This document shows, one piece after another, positions 32,787 through 41,363 of a stretch of 64,000 nucleotides of DNA. Made by a program: the position numbers and the translations under genes. The notes under the pieces are model-generated. The model saw nothing but the letters and a program-made list of their open reading frames with translations, was not told where the DNA came from and did no database searches. The first letter of the stretch is position 1; each line of letters begins with the position of its first letter. The stretch is from CAVYOE01 sp963770155 (GTDB taxonomy: Bacteria; Actinomycetota; Thermoleophilia; Solirubrobacterales; 70-9): the NCBI GenBank assembly GCA_963770155.1, contig CAVYOE010000001.1, forward strand, positions 2,046,001-2,110,000, written 5' to 3'.

Positions 32787-34874
32787 GTGGCCAAGGACAC
32801 CGAGAAGCTGATCCGGCAACTGTCCTTGATCTCGTTCCTGATGGCCAACGGCAGGCCGGTGCAGGCGCTCGAGATCAAGCGCGAGGTCGAGGGCTACAGC
32901 TCGATGAACGACGACGCCTTCGCCCGGCGCTTCTACGCCGACCGCGCCGAGCTCGAGAGCCTCGGGATCGTCTTGCAGATCGAAAAGCCGGGGGAGAGCT
33001 TCTCCAGCCAGGAGGCCGAGCTCTACTCGCTGCCGCCGGAGAACTACTACCTGCCCGAGATCGAGTTCACCGATGACGAGCTGGCCGCGCTCAACACTGC
33101 GCTCTATCTGCTGCAGGGCAAGTTCGCCTATGCCGAGCCGCTGCGGCTGGCGCTGCAGCAGGTGTCGTGGGGGCGGCCCAGTCCGCTCGGCTCGAGCGAG
33201 AGCGGCCCCGTGTCGGTGGGGATGGCCGGCGAGGCGGGCGGCGCCGATCTCTCCCAGCGCCTCTCCAAGATCGAGACCGCGATCTCACGTCGCAAGACGA
33301 TCGAGTTCACCTACTACACGATCACCAGCGACGAGACCAAGAAGCGCAAGGTCGATCCGTACCACCTCGTCTACCGGAGCGGCAACTTCTATTTGATCGG
33401 CCACTCGCACGAGCGTGAGGCGGTGCGCGTCTTCCGGCTCTCCCGGATCAAGGGCAAGGTCTCGTACGCGTCGAAGGCCGAGCACGACTTCCAGCCGCCT
33501 GATGAGTTCGACCGCCACGACTATGCGCGCCGGTCCGAGTGGCAGCTGGGTGACATCGAGGAGCCGAAGGCCGAGATCTTCCTCCGCGACCGGATCGCCT
33601 GGCTGGTCGAGCGCGACTTCGGTCAATACGGCACCCTGCGGCCGGCAAAGGCGGTCGACAACGCCCCCGGCAAGGGGACGATCTTCGAGACCGAATACGC
33701 CTCCAGCCGCGAGCTGGTCGCCTGGGTCCTGCGCTGGCGCCGTCACGCGACGGTGCTGGCGCCCGCCGAGCTCGCCGACGAGGCGCGCGAGCGCTTCGAG
33801 CTCCTCCGCAGCCGTCACGAGGGCGAGTTCGAGACCGCCACGGTGCGCCGCACCGGGCGCCGCGATCCCACGCCGCGGGTGGCCCGCAGCAACGGCCGGG
33901 GCGAGGCGACGATCCGCCCGGAGCGATTCGCGCGCCTGGTCACCCTCGCCGGGATGCTGATCGAAGCGGCCAAGGAAGAGCAGCAACTCAAGCTCGCTGC
34001 CGTGCTCGAGCACCTCAACCTGACGGAGGCCGAGCTCCGTGACGACATCGACCTGCTCAACGTCGTCAACTTCGGCGGTGGCACCTACGTCCTCTACGCC
34101 GAGGTCCAAGGAGATCAGATCGAGGTAGATGCCGAGCCTTATGGCGACAACTTCGCGCGTCCCGCCCGGCTGCTGCCGCTCGAGGCCAAGGCCCTAGTCG
34201 CCGCGATCGATCTCTTCGGCGACCACCTGCCGCAGGCCGGCCTGGCCACCGCCAGGAAGAAGATCACCGAGGCGCTCGGTCACGATCCCTCCGAGGAGGG
34301 CCTCGAGATCGCGGCTGCCGGAGGAGACGACTCGGAAGTGGCGCGAAAGGTGAACGACGCGATCGCCAACCGCCGCGTTCTCGGAATCCACTACTACAAG
34401 GAGAACGAGGACGAGTTCACCAAGCGCGAGATCGAGCCCTACCGGCTCCAGAACGGCCCCGAGGGCTGGTACGTCGCCGCCTACGACCTGCGCCGGAGCG
34501 ACATCCGCCACTTCCGGCTCGACCGGATCAAGGAGGTCGAGATCCTCGAGCGGGATTTCGAGCCCCGCCCCGAGATCGAGGAGCTGGCGGCGATGGAGGG
34601 CTGGCTCGCCGACGGCGAGGTGCCGGCGGCCCAGATCGCCCGCGTCTGGGTCTCTCCCGAGCGGGCCCGCTGGCTGGCCGAGGAGCGGACTGTGGTCGAG
34701 GAGCTCTCCGACGGCGCCGTAATCGTCGAGGTGCCTTTCGCCGGAACCGAATGGCTGTTCCGGGAGATCCTGGGCGGCGCCGGCGAGCTGGTCGTGCTCG
34801 AGCCGGAGGAGGCGCGCCGCGCGATCGCCTCGGAGCTGGCCGAGGACGCCGGCTCGCTTGCAGAGGCCGCCTGA
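32787..34874 (+). CDS. PafBC-type fused WYL-domain transcriptional regulator
   Basis: 695-aa protein made of two similar halves, each with a winged-helix start and a WYL domain. WYL-like cores are IEFTYYTITSDETKKRKVDPYHLV near 180 and LGIHYYKENEDEFTKREIEPYRL near 535. The second winged helix starts near residue 380 after a Gly/Arg linker. In actinobacteria PafB and PafC form a DNA-damage-response activator, and natural fusions are known, so this is probably the window's SOS-independent damage regulator. GTG at 32787 is supported by TATCCT 6 nt upstream. No proteasome or Pup genes are nearby, unlike the usual setting. Confidence 0.88.
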   Translation: MAKDTEKLIRQLSLISFLMANGRPVQALEIKREVEGYSSMNDDAFARRFYADRAELESLGIVLQIEKPGESFSSQEAELYSLPPENYYLPEIEFTDDELAALNTALYLLQGKFAYAEPLRLALQQVSWGRPSPLGSSESGPVSVGMAGEAGGADLSQRLSKIETAISRRKTIEFTYYTITSDETKKRKVDPYHLVYRSGNFYLIGHSHEREAVRVFRLSRIKGKVSYASKAEHDFQPPDEFDRHDYARRSEWQLGDIEEPKAEIFLRDRIAWLVERDFGQYGTLRPAKAVDNAPGKGTIFETEYASSRELVAWVLRWRRHATVLAPAELADEARERFELLRSRHEGEFETATVRRTGRRDPTPRVARSNGRGEATIRPERFARLVTLAGMLIEAAKEEQQLKLAAVLEHLNLTEAELRDDIDLLNVVNFGGGTYVLYAEVQGDQIEVDAEPYGDNFARPARLLPLEAKALVAAIDLFGDHLPQAGLATARKKITEALGHDPSEEGLEIAAAGGDDSEVARKVNDAIANRRVLGIHYYKENEDEFTKREIEPYRLQNGPEGWYVAAYDLRRSDIRHFRLDRIKEVEILERDFEPRPEIEELAAMEGWLADGEVPAAQIARVWVSPERARWLAEERTVVEELSDGAVIVEVPFAGTEWLFREILGGAGELVVLEPEEARRAIASELAEDAGSLAEAA

Positions 34875-35590
34875 TCGGAGAACCGCTCGAGGTCGAGCGG
34901 CTGGTCGCCCCGAACCCGGGGCCGATGACTCTCGAGGGGACCAACACCTACCTGGTCGGGCGCGACCCGGCGATCGTGATCGACCCGGGCCCGGCGGACG
35001 ACGGTCATATCGCCGAGATTCGACGGCAGGCGGAGTCGCGCGGCGGGATCGGCACGGTCCTGCTCACGCACGGGCACCGCGACCACACCGAGGGTGTCGA
35101 GCCGCTTGGCGTCGAGCCAACGGTTCCGGCCGACGGCGAAGCGGTCGGGCCGCTGACTGCGATCGCAACCCCCGGCCATGCGCTCGACCACCTCTGCTTC
35201 GCCAGCGGCAAGACCTGTTTCTGCGGGGACCTGATTCTTGGGCACGGCTCGGCGATCGTGCCCTCGCGGGAGCACGGCGGCTCCCTCGCCGACTACATGG
35301 CCTCGCTCGGGCGGCTTGCCGCCCTGAATCTCGAAACTCTCTATCCGGGCCACGGGCCGGTGATCGAGGACGCCCGCACCAAGATCAACGAGTACGTCGA
35401 ACACCGGCTCGAGCGCGAGCGGAAGCTCCTCGCCGCCCTCGATTCCGGCGGGCGCTCCCGGGCAAAGCTGCTCGACGCTGCCTGGGACGATGTCCCCGCG
35501 GAGCTCCGCGGCGCTGCCGCGATCCCAATGCAGGCGCATCTCGAGAAGCTCGAGGACGAGGGGCGCCTGCCAGATGACCTGATCGATTGA
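34871..35590 (+). CDS. MBL-fold metallohydrolase (LACTB2-like)
   Basis: About 239 aa. Metallo-beta-lactamase fold: VAPNPGPMTLEGTNTYLVG, TVLLTHGHRDHTEGV (HxHxDH), TPGHALDHLCF, FCGDLILGHGS and LYPGHGPVIED, then a C-terminal helical domain with Lys/Arg-rich REREKLLAAL-like sequence. The layout is that of LACTB2/CPSF-like hydrolases that act on RNA or thioesters. No ATG or GTG precedes the conserved start. CTG at 34871, overlapping the PafBC stop (CTGA), is the most likely start. ATG 34924 would remove the first strand. Confidence 0.82.
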   Translation: MIGEPLEVERLVAPNPGPMTLEGTNTYLVGRDPAIVIDPGPADDGHIAEIRRQAESRGGIGTVLLTHGHRDHTEGVEPLGVEPTVPADGEAVGPLTAIATPGHALDHLCFASGKTCFCGDLILGHGSAIVPSREHGGSLADYMASLGRLAALNLETLYPGHGPVIEDARTKINEYVEHRLERERKLLAALDSGGRSRAKLLDAAWDDVPAELRGAAAIPMQAHLEKLEDEGRLPDDLID

Positions 35591-35600
35591 GCGTCTGAGC

Positions 35601-35606
35601 CATACT
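35601..35606 (+). promoter_or_regulatory. -10 element of a leaderless promoter
   Basis: CATACT lies 6 nt before ATG 35613. No SD sequence is present. Confidence 0.45.
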
Positions 35607-35612
35607 GCGCCC

Positions 35613-36011
35613 ATGTCCGAGGAGAACATCGAGATCGTCCGCAAGATGTACGAGGCGTATGTCCGCGGCGACATGGATCGCGCCCTCGCGTTCTTCCACG
35701 AGGACGTCGAGGCCGACTTCTCGATACGGGTCGATTCCGGGGTCAGCACGGGCCGCGACGAGCTCGCCAAGGTGGTGGGTTCGTGGATCGGGGCGTGGGA
35801 CGACTATCAGGAGGAAATAGACGAGGTCCATGACTTCGGCAGTGCCATCTGCCTCGTGGTGACCCAGCGGGGGCGCGGCAAGGGCAGCGGGGTCGAGCTT
35901 GCGAACCAGTTCGCGACGGTTTACGAATTCACGGACGGCCTGATAACCGGCGTCACCATGTTCGACTCGAGAGAGAAAGCTCTCGAAGCCGCAAAGAAAG
36001 CCGCGGTCTAG
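35613..36011 (+). CDS. SnoaL-like/NTF2-like protein
   Basis: 132-aa NTF2-like barrel. It begins SEENIEIVRKMYEAYVRGDMDRALAFF, followed by VEADFSIRVDSG, a helix SWIGAWDDYQEEIDEV and strands AICLVVTQRGRG and ATVYEFTDGLITGV. It is a relative of the 13357 protein. Family members are small-molecule enzymes or binding proteins, and no activity can be assigned. It lies between the MBL hydrolase and penicillin acylase genes but has its own -10 hexamer. Confidence 0.8.
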   Translation: MSEENIEIVRKMYEAYVRGDMDRALAFFHEDVEADFSIRVDSGVSTGRDELAKVVGSWIGAWDDYQEEIDEVHDFGSAICLVVTQRGRGKGSGVELANQFATVYEFTDGLITGVTMFDSREKALEAAKKAAV

Positions 36012-36023
36012 GCTCCTCCAGTC

Positions 36024-38414
36024 ATGCGGAAATCGACGGAGAAGCTGCTGAAGGGAGGAGGCGCGGCTCTGGTGGGGGCTGCCGGCCTCGCGGGGGCATC
36101 GGTGGCCGGCGCCTGGTACCAGCTCTTCCGCCGTCCGCTGCCGAAGACGAGCGGCGAGCTCCGCGTCCACGGGCTCGAAGGCCCGATCGACGTCCGCCGC
36201 GACCGCTGGGGGGTGCCTCACGTCGGCGCATCCAGCGACCACGATCTCTGGTTCGGACAGGGATTTGTCCACGGACAAGACCGGCTCTGGCAGCTGGCGC
36301 TCTACCGCAGAGTGGTCTGCGGGCGGATGTCCGAGTTCGCCGGCGGCGAAGGGCTCGTCCTCGATCGGTTCATGCGGACCCTGGGGCTGAAGCGGGTTGC
36401 GCTGGAGGAGGAGGCGCGGCTCTCGGAGGCGAACCGCGCCCTCTTCGACGCCTACTGCGCGGGCGTCAACGCCGCGGCGGGCGCCGAGAAGGTCCTGCCG
36501 GCCGAGTTCCAGATTCTGCGGCTCGAGTGGGAGCCGTGGACGCCCTCTGACTCGCTCGCCTGCGCGAAGCTGCTCGCCTTCGGCCTCTCCACCAACTGGG
36601 AGTCGGAGTTGCTGCGCGCAGACATGGCCCGCGAGCTGGGCGAGGAGCGTGCCGCCCGTCTCGATCCGACCTACCCCGTCGGCAACCCGATCGTCACCCG
36701 GCCCGGCGAGTCTTTCCAGGGTGACGGCCGCGCCATCCTCGAGCAGCTCGCTCGCGTGCGCGAGCAGATCGGCTTTACGGCTGGGGCCAGCGGCTCCAAC
36801 AACTGGGCGGTCAGCGCCGAGCGGTCCGCAACCGGCGGGCCGCTGATGGCCGGCGATCCCCACCTCACCCCGAGCATGCCCGGCATCTGGTACCAGGTCG
36901 GGCTCGAGCTCGGGGACCGGTTCGCCCGCGGTGCCTCGGTCCCGGGGCTCCCCGGGGTGATCCTGGGACAGAACAACGACGTCAGCTGGAGCTTCACCAA
37001 CGTGATGGCCGACGTCCAGGATCTGTTCATCGAGCGGATCGACGGGGACCGCTACCTCTTCCGCGACGAATGGCGGGACCTCGAGGTGATCGAGGAGCCG
37101 ATCGAGGTCAAGGGGCGCGATACGCCCGTGCAGCACACCGTCCGCCTCACCCACCACGGCCCGATCGTCAACGACCACCTCGGCGCCGACGACGCCGAGC
37201 CGCTGGCGCTGCGCTGGACCTCGCATGACCATTGCGGCGTCAACGGCCGCTATCCCTTCGGGATCCTCGAGCCCACCAACGGGGCCGAGCTGGTCGATCT
37301 GCTCGGCGACATGGCGATCCCCGTCAACAACCTCGTCTGGGCGGACCGGCACGGATCGATCGGTTACAAGACGACGGGTGTCCTCCCGATTCGCAACGGG
37401 GACTGCCCGGACCTGCCGAAGCCGGGCTGGACCGGGGAGTTCGAATGGGACGGCACGGTTCCGTACGAGGAGATGCCGGAGGTGACCGATCCGGACGCCG
37501 GGTACGTGATCACCGCCAACAACAAGATCGAGGCCGGCGACTTCCCGCACCACATCACCAGCGATTACATGGACGGCTACCGGGCGAAGCGGATCGAGCA
37601 GCTCCTCACCGGTCAGGAGGAACACGATCTCGACGACTTTGCTCGCTACCAGGTGGACAAGCATTCGATTCCGGGGGTCGAGGTCGTTCGCCGACTTTCG
37701 CGGCTGACGCCCTCCGGCCAGCGCGAGATCCGCGCGATCGAGCTGCTCAAGAGCTGGGACTTCGGTATGGACCCCGACTCGATCGGCGCCAGCGTCTACC
37801 ACGCCTTCGTCATCCGCTTCGCGCGGGAGTTCGCGCGCGCGGCAATTCGCGACCGCGACCTCGCCGAGCGCTGGATGGATCGCGCCGACAACGGCTTCCT
37901 CGATCACAACGCCTCGACCTGGCGCTGGTTCTCGCATCTGCTGTCGCTGTGGGAGGAGGACGACCCGGAGCTGATCGGCCGCCCCTGGGACGACCTCGTC
38001 GTCGACGCGCTTCGCGGGGCCCTGGACGATCTCGAGTCCGCTTTCGGCTTCGACGAGTCCGAATGGCGCTGGGGCCGGGTCCACGCGCTCGACTTCCCGC
38101 ACGCGCTCGGCCGGGCCAACCCGATTTTCGCCCGGATCTTCAATCGCCGGCTCGAGGTCGGCGGCGCCCAGGAGACCGTCTGCCAGGTCGCCAGCGACCC
38201 GTCGAACCCCGAAGAAGCCGCGTGGGCACCGAGCTGGCGCATGGTCGCCGACCCTGTCAGGCCGGAGCGCTCGCGGTGGCAGGCGTTCACGGGCCAATCG
38301 GGGCAGGCAGGGAGTCCTTACTACGACGACGTCCAGGAGCGCTATCTCGAGGGCGAGACCCAGCCGATGGCGGGCGACCCGCCGTGGCAGACGCTGCACC
38401 TGACGCCGCGCTGA
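36024..38414 (+). CDS. Penicillin acylase-family Ntn hydrolase
   Basis: 796-aa precursor of the penicillin G acylase/acyl-homoserine-lactone acylase family, hydrolysing amides outside the cytoplasm. An N-terminal hydrophobic segment (GGAALVGAAGLAGASVAGA) acts as signal or anchor. The alpha-chain start GPIDVRRDRWGVPHVGA and the autoprocessing site G257-S258-N-N-W are clear, with S258 as the new beta-chain N-terminal nucleophile. The downstream NND and NNKIEAG segments fit the oxyanion region. Length is normal and there is no damage. The PPOX-fold gene starts 2 nt after its stop, so the two are coupled. Confidence 0.9.
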   Translation: MRKSTEKLLKGGGAALVGAAGLAGASVAGAWYQLFRRPLPKTSGELRVHGLEGPIDVRRDRWGVPHVGASSDHDLWFGQGFVHGQDRLWQLALYRRVVCGRMSEFAGGEGLVLDRFMRTLGLKRVALEEEARLSEANRALFDAYCAGVNAAAGAEKVLPAEFQILRLEWEPWTPSDSLACAKLLAFGLSTNWESELLRADMARELGEERAARLDPTYPVGNPIVTRPGESFQGDGRAILEQLARVREQIGFTAGASGSNNWAVSAERSATGGPLMAGDPHLTPSMPGIWYQVGLELGDRFARGASVPGLPGVILGQNNDVSWSFTNVMADVQDLFIERIDGDRYLFRDEWRDLEVIEEPIEVKGRDTPVQHTVRLTHHGPIVNDHLGADDAEPLALRWTSHDHCGVNGRYPFGILEPTNGAELVDLLGDMAIPVNNLVWADRHGSIGYKTTGVLPIRNGDCPDLPKPGWTGEFEWDGTVPYEEMPEVTDPDAGYVITANNKIEAGDFPHHITSDYMDGYRAKRIEQLLTGQEEHDLDDFARYQVDKHSIPGVEVVRRLSRLTPSGQREIRAIELLKSWDFGMDPDSIGASVYHAFVIRFAREFARAAIRDRDLAERWMDRADNGFLDHNASTWRWFSHLLSLWEEDDPELIGRPWDDLVVDALRGALDDLESAFGFDESEWRWGRVHALDFPHALGRANPIFARIFNRRLEVGGAQETVCQVASDPSNPEEAAWAPSWRMVADPVRPERSRWQAFTGQSGQAGSPYYDDVQERYLEGETQPMAGDPPWQTLHLTPR

Positions 38415-38416
38415 GC

Positions 38417-38884
38417 TTGTCTCGTCGGGATCAGATCGTCATGACCGAGGACGAGCAGCGTGAGCTGCTCTCCTCCGAGCGAATCGTCACCGTCGGCTCC
38501 TTCGGCCCGCGGGGCTGGCCCCACCTGATGCCGCTCTGGTACGTGCTCCGCGACGGCGAGATCTGGATCTACACCTACGCCAAGTCGCAGAAGGTCAAGA
38601 ACCTCGAGCGCGACCCCCGGGCCACGCTGCTGGTCGAGACCGGGCACGAGTACGTCGAGCTGCGCGGGGTCATGATCGAGGCCGAGGCAGAGATCAACCG
38701 CGACCACGAACTCGTCTTCGAGGTTGCCAAGGAGCTCACGGTCCGCTACGCGGCCGGGCTGGAGTCGGTCGAGGGAGACGCGGCCACCGCCCTCGCCGAG
38801 CAGGCAAGGAAGCGGGTGGCGGTCCGCTTCGTGCCCAAGCACGTCGCCAGCTGGGACCACTCGAAGCTCGGCGGGAGCTACTGA
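38417..38884 (+). CDS. PPOX-fold flavin/F420-dependent oxidoreductase
   Basis: 155-aa split-barrel protein of the pyridoxamine-5-phosphate-oxidase-like family: LLSSERIVTVGSFGPRGWPHLMPLWYVLRDGEIWIYTYAKSQKVKNLERDP reads as successive strands of the cofactor barrel. Actinobacterial members often use F420. TTG at 38417 is preferred to ATG 38441 because it restores the family start SRRDQIVMTEDE and lies 2 nt after the acylase stop. Substrate unknown. Confidence 0.83.
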   Translation: MSRRDQIVMTEDEQRELLSSERIVTVGSFGPRGWPHLMPLWYVLRDGEIWIYTYAKSQKVKNLERDPRATLLVETGHEYVELRGVMIEAEAEINRDHELVFEVAKELTVRYAAGLESVEGDAATALAEQARKRVAVRFVPKHVASWDHSKLGGSY

Positions 38885-38922
38885 GCGATACGCTTCGCGG
38901 CACACCGACCCGGGAGGAATTG

Positions 38923-39906
38923 ATGGGACCCGCAGCGCGCTTCGTCACGGTCATTCTCGCCATTGCGGCCATGCTCGCGATCGCCTCCCCGGCCGCAACC
39001 GCAAAAAAGAAGAAGCCGAAGCAGGTCCCGCTGACCGTATCGGTGGGGACCGGAACTTCGACCGTCAACAAGCCCGCGGTCGTGCCATACCGCGCGGAGG
39101 TCAGCTCGATCGCCACTTGTCCCGGAAACACGGTCGCGGTCGGAGGTGGGTACTTCGCTCCCGTCGTCAGCGCGCCTCTCAACGCCTTTCGCGTCGTCTA
39201 CGTGACCGAATCGGTGCGCGTGGGCGAAAACCAGTGGCAAACCCGGGGCGTGGCCGAGTGGGGGGCGAACGGAGCCCCGCAGGAAGAATTGACGACAGAG
39301 GTCTACTGCCTGCCCCGCCGAGGCACGATCACCGATGTCCCGACCACGACGACGCTGGGCGGGGGCAACACCGATGCCGTCAACCTGCTCGCCGCGTGCA
39401 CCGGCAAGTCGCGTTTGCTCTCCGGCGGCTTCGCAGGTTTGCAGTCGCTCTCGCCGACGGTGACGGTCGGTCCCGCAACCGAGTCGGCTCCGGCTGGAAA
39501 CGCATGGAGCGTCCGCATTTCCCGGGTGGGCACCGGCGCGCCAACACCCGTCACTGCCCACGCCTACTGCTACACGCCACCGCCAAAGAAGAAGAAGGGC
39601 AAGAAGGCGGTCGCTGCGAAGAAGCGGAAGAAGAAGAAGATCCTGGGTCCGAGGCCCCTGACCGTGCTCACAGCTGCCGGAACGGTTCCCTCGACTGTCT
39701 ACGCCTCGAGCACCACGACCACACTTCCCTGCGCCGGGCACTTGCGGGGAATCTCGGGTGGATTCGCGGGGCCCGCCCTCGGGGCCACCAGCTGGGCGAT
39801 CTTCAGCGAGTCCCGTCTTGTCGGTGGAGCGTGGCGCGTGACCGGGGTTCAGGGCGGCAGCCCCTCACCGCCCCTCCCGTTCACCGCCTTCAACGACTGC
39901 GCCTAG
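38923..39906 (+). CDS. Secreted three-repeat protein with poly-Lys linker
   Basis: 327-aa exported protein of unknown function. A signal peptide runs to about residue 27, and the mature N-terminus is KKKKPKQ. Three related beta-rich modules of 70-90 residues follow. Each starts with a Cys-x-Gly block before a Gly-Gly turn (CPGNTVAVGGGYF, CTGKSRLLSGGFAG, CAGHLRGISGGFAG) and ends with a Cys-containing strand (VYCLP, AYCYTP, NDCA), suggesting one disulfide per module. Modules 2 and 3 are joined by a tract PPPKKKKGKK, then AAKKRKKKKILG. GGGAGGAA lies before ATG 38923. No known family was recognised. Confidence 0.72.
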   Translation: MGPAARFVTVILAIAAMLAIASPAATAKKKKPKQVPLTVSVGTGTSTVNKPAVVPYRAEVSSIATCPGNTVAVGGGYFAPVVSAPLNAFRVVYVTESVRVGENQWQTRGVAEWGANGAPQEELTTEVYCLPRRGTITDVPTTTTLGGGNTDAVNLLAACTGKSRLLSGGFAGLQSLSPTVTVGPATESAPAGNAWSVRISRVGTGAPTPVTAHAYCYTPPPKKKKGKKAVAAKKRKKKKILGPRPLTVLTAAGTVPSTVYASSTTTTLPCAGHLRGISGGFAGPALGATSWAIFSESRLVGGAWRVTGVQGGSPSPPLPFTAFNDCA

Positions 39907-39919
39907 CGCAGAGGGGCGC

Positions 39920-41293
39920 CTAGACCGGCAGCTTCAGCGCGCGCTTGCGGCACTTCTTCCGCGCCTTCTTCGATTTCTTCTTCTTGCATTTCTTCAGCGC
40001 CGCGGCGCGCTGGCCGGTGGGGCGTGACGGCGTGGTCACCGGCGGTGATGGTGGCGGCGTCATGGACGCTCCGAGCTCGAGCGCCCCGGTATCGCACGGC
40101 GGCACATTGAAGCGGAAGTAGCCGCGCTGGTCGGTCTCCGGGCAGGCGCCGCCATGGTTGATCGCAAGGCTCGTCGGGTTGAGGATGTGGGTCCTGGTCG
40201 GGCCGCCGTAGTCCGCAAGGGGCCCGAGGCCCGCGGGCATACCGACGAGGTCGTTCGAGCCGCCGGTCAGGGTGCAACTGCCCACCAGATTGGATCCCGC
40301 TGAGGGCACCGATCCACGACAGTCACTGCCGGTTGTCGTCGCCGTGTTGCCGGCGACGATTGTGCCGCTGATCGTGGCCTTGCCGCTGTAGTCATTGTAG
40401 ATCCCGCCGCCCTCGCCGGCGCCGGCGCGACCGCTGGCGGAGTTGTTGGTGATGGTCGTGTTGGTGAGTGTGGCCGTTCCAAAGAGCAGAAAGATCCCGC
40501 CCCCCAGCGCGTCGGTGTTGGTTCCCGTGTCTTCGTTGGCCTGATTTCCCGAGATCGTGCTGTTGGTGGCGACGAGCGAGGTGTTGAAGTTGTAGACCAT
40601 GATGCCGCCCCCGTCCGCGCTTTCATTTCCGGAGTCGTCGACGACGTTCTCGGCGACGGTGCTCCGCAACAGGTTCACGGACGTGCCCGCCGGGCCTTCG
40701 AAGTAGATGCCACCCCCCCAGGTGTTCTGGGCCGGAGTACTGGCGGCGACAGAGTTGCCGACGATCTCGCTGTCGATCACGCTCAAGGGCGCGTCGGCAC
40801 GGATGCCGCCACCACCGAGCCCGGAGTGCTCGAGACCATCGAAGATCTTCACTCGGATCAGGGTGACGCCGCCGGAGGCGGGCAATACGTGGAGGATGCG
40901 GTCCCTGTTGGCGAGGTCCCCTCCAACCGGGTTGCTGTCGCCGTCGATCGTCGCCAGCCCCGGCCCGGTGCTCTCGATCATCACTGTGCTGTTGATGTCG
41001 AGATCGCCCTTCATGTTGACGTCGGTCAGATCGTCGACCCCGTGCTCGGTCAGCGTGTAGGTCTGTCCGCCGGTGAGCCGGATGGTGTCTGCGCCGGCCG
41101 TGTCGCCACTGCAGCCAAGAGCGGTCGTGTTGGCGTTGGCCGAGATGACCGCCTCGCGCAGCGTGCAGACCCCGCCGTTCTCGACTCCGTCTGCCGTGCT
41201 GTTGACGTTGATCGTGGCGGCACTCGCGGTGGCGCAATAGAGAAGGAGCGCCGCCCCCACCGTTGCCGCGATCAAAGAAGAAGTCCGCCTCAT
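39920..41293 (-). CDS. Secreted right-handed beta-helix protein with Cys/Lys-rich tail
   Basis: 457-aa exported protein. After a signal peptide (residues 1-25, ending TASA) comes the CTLREAVISANANT motif common in adhesin-like parallel beta-helix proteins. Many short Asn/Gly/Thr turns follow (NSTISGNQAN, NTTITNNSASG, ISGTIVAGNTA). The C-terminus is a Pro/Thr/Ser linker then KKCKKKKSKKARKKC and RKRALKLPV. ATG 41293 is chosen for its GGAG spacing, while ATG 41305 is an alternative. It probably acts as a surface adhesin or wall-associated protein. The function is not known. Confidence 0.75.
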   Translation of the reverse strand: MRRTSSLIAATVGAALLLYCATASAATINVNSTADGVENGGVCTLREAVISANANTTALGCSGDTAGADTIRLTGGQTYTLTEHGVDDLTDVNMKGDLDINSTVMIESTGPGLATIDGDSNPVGGDLANRDRILHVLPASGGVTLIRVKIFDGLEHSGLGGGGIRADAPLSVIDSEIVGNSVAASTPAQNTWGGGIYFEGPAGTSVNLLRSTVAENVVDDSGNESADGGGIMVYNFNTSLVATNSTISGNQANEDTGTNTDALGGGIFLLFGTATLTNTTITNNSASGRAGAGEGGGIYNDYSGKATISGTIVAGNTATTTGSDCRGSVPSAGSNLVGSCTLTGGSNDLVGMPAGLGPLADYGGPTRTHILNPTSLAINHGGACPETDQRGYFRFNVPPCDTGALELGASMTPPPSPPVTTPSRPTGQRAAALKKCKKKKSKKARKKCRKRALKLPV

Positions 41294-41363
41294 CCCCGCT
41301 CCCATGGTGCTTGGGAGTGTAATGCCGATGCCACGGCCGCGCCACGGGTAGCCTCTCCCACCT

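Noticed and set aside
35385..38399. Very long antisense frame (1004 codons) opposite the penicillin acylase and neighbouring genes
   Set aside because: No recognisable domain. It crosses several real genes and reflects third-position GC bias.
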